Origin: Ashinkailepas kermadecensis
Taxonomy: Eukaryota > Arthropoda > Thecostraca > Neolepadidae
Direction: 5' to 3'
DNA: 64,000 bases
Assembly: GCA_034440615.1 (NCBI GenBank)
Contig: JAOTOM010003152.1
Span: 62,001 to 126,000 of the forward strand
The position numbers were made by a program, and so were the translations under genes. Each line of letters starts with the position of its first letter. Positions within the stretch are counted from its first letter, which is position 1. Below the pieces are notes generated by a model. It was not told the origin of the DNA. It did not search any database and worked only from the letters and a program-made list of their open reading frames with translations. Shown here one piece after another: positions 18,477-64,000 of the stretch.

Positions 18477-19124
18477 GGGTACTGTTATATAACTGTATGC
18501 ATGCCATTCCTGTATTATATGCATTACAATTATGCATACATACATTGAATCTATCAATCACCAATCAACCACCAATCAAAGGTGGTTCCAGGGGATGCAA
18601 AAAAGAGATCAATAAGCATTGGAGAATTAAAGTGAAATATGCTGTCCATTGCCAAGCTACTTCCTCTATTACATGCCACAGTGAAGTATTGCAATTTTGA
18701 AGCCCCATGGTGAGTGGGAGACAAAAGAACATTTCTGATGTGGTGGAAATGGAGGTATATTTCAAATGTTGCAGAATTGAATGAAATACATTTCAGTCAT
18801 TATGATCGCCCTCATTAAAAATAATGTGAAACAAGGTGTGTATTGTTTATACCTTGCCAAGGACATATAATGAATAATAATTTAAAATTACACAAAGACC
18901 AAGCTAATATAACACAAACTACTCATATTGGATTGCCTAAAACATACTGACATTGAACCACTGAATATCAGTCACCAAAGGATGAGGCATCTGCAATGTT
19001 CATGCTAAGCATTGTGATTATATATAGTGAATATTTTGCTTGTGATTTTCCAAAGAAAGGGTGGGGAAACAAGGGTATTATTGTGCTTTAAGGTATTCAT
19101 GAGACAAGTTTTGCACACATTTTG

Positions 19125-19286
19125 TTAGTTAGTTATTGGTTTTACGACACGTCGACCGTTCAGTCATGCAGCGTCGCCAATCTCTCACGCCGATTGGTCG
19201 CGGGCGAAGAGTAGCGACAGGTGAGACTCGAACCCACAACCTTTCGATTGTGAGACGAGCATCTTGCCCCTAGACCACTCGTCCCC
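19125..19286 (-). mobile_element. tRNA-derived SINE, copy B (minus strand)
   Basis: The reverse complement begins GGGGACGAGTGGTCTAGGGG, has B box GGTTCGAGTCTC, the AATCGGCGTGAGAGATTGGC body and a tail GTAAAACCAATAACTAACTAAC. Orientation is opposite to copies A and C. Confidence 0.85.
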
Positions 19287-22130
19287 TGCACACATTTTGT
19301 CTCCATGAAACAAGCAAAGGTGCTAGGTTTGGTAATGTTGGGTTTTCTTAACCTTCCCAATCTTTCTGGCCATATCCTCACACCCCATCTTGGGGGGGGG
19401 GGTGATAACCCCCTCTAATCTCCAAACTAAGCATCACATGAAAACAAGTGGTGTCATCGAAAAGCGCTCGACGAGTAGGGCCAGAACCCCCGCCCCCAAA
19501 CAATTTTATCACCTCAAAAGTGACGTCACTATGGGGCCTAGGTTTTCACGACTTACATCATGTTTTAGGCTCTGGGGAGTACATTTTGGGGAGATTAAAA
19601 AAAAATTCCTTCCTTTTCTGGAATCAGAAAAGGAAGGCGAAATCGACCATGGCCCTAACATTTTTGTCCACCCAAAAATCAGAATTTATATTTTTTGAAA
19701 TTTCAAAATTGAGTTCAATTTTCTTTACTTTTTTCTAATGGGTGAGCGGACCAAAAAGCGTTGTTCGAAGTCAACTTGCTCCCATAAAAATGCATATTTT
19801 AGCCAGAATCTTTGTCTTTAGCCCTAATGAACAAACATGCAAAACTAATAAGTAGTCAAAAATTCCTCTGGTGCATTTTGTTTCATCCCTAAAGATAAGC
19901 AAACGCTGAAAGTTTCATTACAATATCTATATCTGTTAGTGTGATGACTGGCTGAACTTTTCTGGAGGTGACCTCACTTGACCTTGACTAGCTCATTGAC
20001 CTTAGAAGACCTGACCTCAAAAGTTTCAGACAACATGCCAAATTGATGTGGGAAAAGGTATGCCAAATTTCGGCGCGCTATCGCGCGCCGTTCTTTCACT
20101 ATCCGCGGAAAACCTGGGGGGGATGCATATCAACCCCCCCCCCCCCCCCCAGATGGGACAGGTTAAGTTTTTCTTTTTCATCCTTCATCTTTTCTTCAAA
20201 AATAAGCTAGGCTAGATTATGTTAGGTTAGGTTAGGTTTTTAAGTGAAAAAAAAACGGATGATTGTTTTTCATCAAAAAATGCTTATATGGGTGCTTAGG
20301 TTGATGTAACAATATGTCATACTGATGAGATTGCCTATGGGTGCACATTGGAGCATGATTGGAGGAGTTTGGAATTGTTGAGGAGTGTGATATGCAATAG
20401 CAGGTGAATGGTGCTAGATAGGCTGGGATATATAGTTCCCTCGGAACTTGAAATAATGGATTGATTGTGGTGTGAGCATGTACTTTTCTGGTACCTTTTC
20501 TAGATAGCCTTGACCCAGATGGGACCCTGTGGCTTTTATTAAGCCCTAACACTTTATGACTTTATGACTTAGGTTAGGTTATGTCAGACTTTTAATTTTT
20601 ACATTACTTTTTATGCTCCATTACCCCACTCAATGCACTTTCTTAGTGTTATTTTGCCTGTCCACTGAAAAATAAGCATTTGCCAAGGAAATGAGTGGTC
20701 ACATCATGTTCACCACATTTATAAGCATTGCAATGGAAAAGGGAATTATAATGATTAAAATAACCTACCTTCAAGCACAAATTTACCAAAACAAAGTTTG
20801 ATAAGCTTCAAGAAGTCCAGTTCATTCTTATGAGTTGCACTCCAGTGCTTCTTCTATATCAATACCCAAAAATTATTTTTTTTGTAAATAACTTAACCAA
20901 ACATCACATACAAAACAAATATTCACAAATTTATACATTTGTTTTTTCTTCAAAATGTTTCCAATTAAAAACCTAACCTAGCCTAACCTCTTTACTTTAC
21001 AGATGGATGCACATGCTTAAATTGATCTCATTAATGCACTAAACTACCTACCATAGCACCATCTAACCAAATATAGCATACAGTAGTTTTTAAGCATCTT
21101 CCCAATGTTTTATTTGAAATTGTTCAATTCCACAAAAAGTAACCAAACCATCTGTTTTCCTATAGTGGTAAAACATTTATAAAACTGACATTGTAGATCC
21201 CTTTTTCAACAATACAAACAAATCTTCTGCCATTTTGGACTCCACAAGAAATTGCGATCAGCCAGAAACAGTTGGGTCAGTCAGGAGTGAATCAAAAGAA
21301 TTTGCTGAATTATAATTAACTGGTGTATTTTTTTTGTACAGTATTGGGGTTTAATGTTCAATTACTGCAGGTGGACAGCTATGGAATGCTTCAATATATG
21401 CTTCTCTAAAACTTCATGATAAAATAATTTGGTAAATTTGTGCTTTAGTGTTTTATACATTCTTGGAATGCATCTTTCCAAAGCTATGGTTATGAATATG
21501 AGTACGATGATGGGAACACTCATTTTCTGTGCAAATGCTTACTTTTCAATTTAAAGCTGCACTGGACTCAAATATCTGCACATTGCTGTCTGCATGCAAT
21601 GTACAGATTAACCATTTACATACTAATCAAACTTGGAAGAGGAGTTTTACTTCCTTGCATTTCATTTTGCTGAACTTGCATTATAAATCTTGTGTGCAAA
21701 CTATCTATTAGCAGATGTAGTGGCTACTCTAAGTAGGTATATACATTCTGCTCAAGATACACTCTCAAGTTCCTGTTGCTTGTCCTGTCTTATCTGATAA
21801 CTCCATTTCCCTCTAATCTAGGGGACTGATGTACCTGCAAATATGAGGTGCCCTCGATCAGCCACAAAACTCACCCCTGGGTGAGATGGTACTTCAGAAT
21901 ATGGAGTGCCAATCAGGTGATAGAACCAGGGAAAAGCAAAATAACACCAAAGGGGGGGGGGGGCTTTGAGTTAGGCAACAGCATACAACATAATATCAAC
22001 AACAAAAAATGTAGCATAACCTAACCTAGCCTAACCTACCTTTGGACAAAAAATAAAACAATGCAAACAACTTATGCTCTTAGAAGCTTCCAGATTACAA
22101 AAATAACATAACCAACCTAACTTAACATGG

Positions 22131-22290
22131 GGCCACAGTAGCTCAGTTCGTAGAGCGTCAAACTCTTGATCACAAGATTGTGGGTTCGAGTCTCACAACC
22201 AACGGCATTTGCAGAGTCCACCAGCGCCCAATCGGAGTGAGAGGTTGGCGATGCTATGACCTACTGGTTGAATCAGTCATAAAAGAACCC
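22131..22290 (+). mobile_element. tRNA-derived SINE of a related subfamily, copy D
   Basis: Different tRNA head (GGCCACAGTAGCTCAGTTCG ... GGTTCGAGTCTCACAACC) joined to the same body as copies A-C in diverged form (CAATCGGAGTGAGAGGTTGG CGATGCTATGAC). It shows one SINE body carried by two different tRNA heads. Confidence 0.75.
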
Positions 22291-22575
22291 AAGGCTCTTC
22301 TTATAACCTGCCTTTTAATAATTTTTTTTATTGAAACATTTTCTACTTTTTAAAAACCTCAACTAAACTAACCTGGTATTTTTGTCTTAAAGGGTGTTTT
22401 GGGAATTTTGGGATTTTTTTTGCGGAATACCGTGTTTATGAACGTGATTCGGAAGATGCGATCATTCGTTTTCTCCGTAAATGCTTACGTCTCGGTTAAT
22501 CTTAGCGATAATATCTATAACGCGCCATATATGCCAAACCGCTGTTTTTTGTTGCATAATTTATCCATCCCTCAC

Positions 22576-22746
22576 CTGGCACTTGTCAGACATGATTAAA
22601 GGGACATTCAACACTTCACTCAGTTGATTCAACACTTTTTCACGTAAAAAATGCTTAATTTCCGCCTCTTTGCCACATACATGACACAGCACCACTATTC
22701 TACAGGAACGCCCAAAAAAACTAAGCAGAGCACGGCTTGCGGCCAT
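22576..22746 (-). CDS. First exon of a possible ZAD-type zinc-finger protein
   Basis: Minus-strand ATG at 22746; 57 codons open to GCCAG|gtgagg. Reads MAASRALLSFFGRSCRIVVL then CHVCGKEAEIKHFLREKVLN and QLSEVLNVPLIMSDKCQ. CxxCGK followed by a long amphipathic helix fits the N-terminal half of a ZAD (zinc-finger-associated domain), an arthropod DNA-binding-protein module; the second Cys pair would be in the next exon, which was not found. A CRE-like TGACGTCA lies at 22755-22762, just upstream of the ATG. Could be a decayed duplicate. Confidence 0.4.
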
Positions 22747-23144
22747 GATGTACGGATGACGTCACAATAAATATTACGCTTGTGTTTTTAAATTATAATA
22801 TATGAGTTTATATTAGTTTAGATAAGAGTAGATTGTATTATGTTAGGTTAGGTTTTCCTATTTAATTATTAATTATCATACTGCTTGTTGGAAGTCGTGA
22901 GGAAAGCCGACGAGACCGAGCAGAAGCCGACTCTTTTAAATATCACTTTGCGGTCTGTCACGATAAACATTACACTTGTTTTTAAATTAAAATATATGAG
23001 TTTATATTAGTTTAGATAAGAGTAGATTGTATTATGTTAGGTTAGGTTAGGTTAGATTTTCCTATTTAATTATGAATTATCATACTATTTGTTGGAAGTC
23101 GTGATGCAAGACGAGACCGAGCAGAAGCCGGCTGTTAGCCGTGC

Positions 23145-23303
23145 TGTTTAGTTTTTTCGGGGTTGTGGTGGAATGGTAGTGGTGTGTCATGTATGTGGCA
23201 AAGAGGCAGAAATGAAGCATTTTTGATGTGAAAAAGTGTTGAATCAACTGCGCGAAGTGTTGAATGTCCCTTTAATCACGTCTGAGAAGCGCCAGGTGAG
23301 GGA
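23145..23303 (+). pseudogene. Degenerate inverted copy of the ZAD-like exon
   Basis: Aligns with the complement of 22576-22746 (GTGTCATGTATGTGGCAAAG, GTGTTGAATCAACTG, CCAG|GTGAGG kept) but has lost the ATG, carries in-frame TAG and TGA, and has small indels. Cannot code the same product. Confidence 0.75.
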
Positions 23304-24039
23304 TGGATAAATTATGTAACAAACAGCGGTGTGGCATATATGGCGCATTTTATATATTATCGCTAAGATTAACCGAGATGTAAGCATTTACGGAGAAAAC
23401 GAATGATCGCATCTTCCGAATCAAGTTCATAAACATCGTATTCCGCAAAAAAAATCCCAAAATTCCCAAAACACCTTTTAAGACAAATTTACCACTAACA
23501 TAACCTAGCCAAGCCTGACCAATTTGTTTGCTTCATTGAGGCAAAATGCATATAAAACTTGTCCCATGACCACCTAAAAGCACAATATTGCCAATAATTT
23601 GCCCCAGCCAGGTCCAGTCTGGTCCCTCATGTCAATATTATTTCAACTTACAAATATGTTCCTACCTAGGTAGGTAGGTAGGTAAGTAAGTGGGTAGGGA
23701 GGCCTACCTACAAAGCTGCACTCTCAGGCTTCCCCTCACAGACAAGCACACTTTGACTTACTCTCTTTATCGCTGGCTCCTTTGGAGACGCCTAGTATCT
23801 CATACAAATCGTCCTTGCCAAACAACTCAATACAGCTTTTCAATAACGACATAATTACTAGAGAGCAAAATTGTGACCTATACCAGGGTATCCTAAACAA
23901 TGTACTTGCACCACCTTATGCACACATCCCTATGAAATCTACTTTTACAAGCTGGAGTGGTGGATGCGCCTTGAGCAGTCGCAGTTTCCTGTTTGGCGCT
24001 TTATTTTTGTTCGCAGACGTCATTTTGTTGCTGCTCTAA

Positions 24040-24422
24040 AATAATTTCAGAATTGTTTCTTTTTTGTTATATCCATTTAGCATTTTGTTTTTCATTGGAA
24101 TTGCTAATACAAAGTAAAAGTATTGATAAGTATTATTATTTGAAGTAGACAATTATTGTAACCAATTCCCTAAAAGAATTGAAGAATTTACGTATTATTT
24201 TGGGATAATTATTTTACAGAAGAATATTTTTAACGCCTGACCAATTTTCTCTCATCGGAGGCATAAATGGCGCTTAACCTACGAATACTGGCTGGATAGA
24301 AATATATGCTCGAGAATATACCGAATGCAGGGGCCTTGTCGAGCAATATCTTATGTCCATGATAGGAAAGTTCATGTCGCAGGGGTTGGCAATCTTCGGT
24401 TTAATAGGTCCAGAAAAAAGTC
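24040..24422 (+). promoter_or_regulatory. Probable 5' region of the NEURL4 gene
   Basis: The 380 bases before the NEURL4 start codon are AT-rich and lack tandem repeats. No TATA box at a convincing distance was seen. CAG at 24410-24412 could be a splice acceptor, so the ATG may sit in a second transcribed exon. Promoter status is inferred from position only. Confidence 0.3.
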
Positions 24423-63626
<39,204 letters not shown>

Positions 63627-64000
63627 GTCAGTGGGGCGAGAGGAGAGGAGAGGGGGAGGGTGTCAGCGGACAGGGCCACGTCGACCCAGTCCGACCTGTG
63701 GCCAGACTGACCAGAACCGTTTCCGTGTTGGTTTTCACCGCGGTCAGTGACGTGTGCCATTTTGCCCGTGTCCTGCGCCACGAAGCGATGCCTGTTTGTT
63801 CGGCCACATGCCGGTGCAGCTTTTTGGGTTTTTTCGGGGGCCGTCTGGCTTCTGCCCTTTGGGGGGGGTTTGGGGGTTTTTTTCCGGGGGGGTGGGCTGG
63901 TGTGGAGCTGTTTCTGCCGGTGGGTCACGTCTGGCTGTCTGGCCACATGTTGGTGCAGCTGTTGGAGCTGTTTCTGCCGGTGGGTCACGTCTGGCTGTCT
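63627..64000. other. Start of NEURL4 intron 25, low-quality and repetitive
   Basis: 63830-63900 holds long G and T runs that may be base-calling errors. 63903-64000 carries one and a half copies of a ~60-bp unit (GGAGCTGTTTCTGCCGGTGG GTCACGTCTGGCTGTCT), the visible edge of another array cut by the window end. Confidence 0.6.

Larger units (their letters stand above)
18180..22130. other. AT-rich intergenic region
   Basis: Low GC, with homopolymer runs (G at 19393-19403; C at 20131-20150; G at 21953-21963), short TTAGG/CCTAA runs (20221-20238, 20571-20583, 20977-20992, 22020-22042) and one SINE. On the minus strand, 18476-18357 reads VSMLNDRDIQIMLPKTGAT and onward, which resembles a sterile-alpha-motif-like segment (D.DIQ.LLPK.G), probably a gene fragment. 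The missing first exon of DNAJC9 may lie here. Confidence 0.4.
22391..23487. repeat. Large inverted repeat (arms about 350 bp)
   Basis: Left arm 22391-22750 and right arm 23145-23487 are diverged reverse complements; they end in GGGTGTTTTGGGAATTTTGG and its complement. The centre (22757-23140) is a direct duplication of about 205 bp, each copy with TATGTTAGGTTAGG and GACGAGACCGAGCAGAAGCC. The arms carry the ZAD-like exon described below. It could be a fold-back element or an inverted gene duplication. Confidence 0.85.

Noticed and set aside
20071..20090. CGGCGCGC/GCGCGCCG hairpin as a terminator
   Set aside because: Bacterial-type terminators are not relevant here; an isolated short GC palindrome in AT-rich DNA.
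20217..23060. Telomere or subtelomere (TTAGG)n
   Set aside because: Runs are only two to four units, scattered and in both orientations, next to single-copy genes; interstitial traces only.
23938..24023. Possible minus-strand first exon (MTSANKNKAPNRKLRLLKAH) divergent from NEURL4
   Set aside because: Only 25 codons before a weak GTAAAA donor, with no recognisable domain; cannot be told from chance.

Overview
The window is animal nuclear DNA, not bacterial: coding sequence lies in short exons with GT-AG introns whose phases fit exactly, and introns hold tRNA-derived SINEs, a LINE fragment, Penelope-like elements, MITE-like inverted repeats and very large minisatellites. Short runs of TTAGG/CCTAA (about 20.2, 22.0, 22.85 and 23.05 kb) and a ZAD-like zinc-finger exon suggest an arthropod, perhaps a crustacean; the species cannot be told from the sequence alone.

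Three conserved genes can be read. (1) An ELL-associated factor (Eaf), plus strand, 2901-11802, five exons and 308 codons, complete from start to stop. (2) A DNAJC9-type J-domain co-chaperone of histones, minus strand, 18062-15446, four exons; its first coding exon was not found. (3) A NEURL4 homologue, plus strand, 24423-63626, 25 consecutive in-phase exons (about 1,304 codons) carrying six Neuralized homology repeats (NHR) and part of the C-terminal region; it runs off the right edge. Layout: 1-2.9 kb upstream of Eaf; 2.9-11.8 kb Eaf; 11.8-15.4 kb intergenic; 15.4-18.1 kb DNAJC9; 18-24.4 kb AT-rich intergenic with SINEs and an inverted repeat carrying a ZAD-like first exon; 24.4-63.6 kb NEURL4. 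The genes share no pathway: Eaf acts in Pol II elongation, DNAJC9 in histone H3-H4 supply, NEURL4 in centrosome and Notch-related ubiquitin biology.

The striking feature is what fills the introns. At most introns, in all three genes, a tandem array sits directly against a splice junction, and in many cases the repeat unit contains a copy of that junction (the acceptor AG or donor GT) plus 10-90 nt of the neighbouring exon. There is a graded series: two-copy cases (80 bp at DNAJC9 exon 3, 85 bp at NEURL4 exon 24), a four-copy case (118 bp at NEURL4 exon 23), and arrays of tens of units (81 bp x about 35 at NEURL4 exon 12; 48 bp x about 17 at exon 24; 67 bp at Eaf exon 3). These look like minisatellites seeded by duplication of exon-intron boundaries, producing rows of decoy splice sites, most of which would bring in a stop or a frameshift. 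I know of no named description of this pattern; it is the main candidate for a new phenomenon here.
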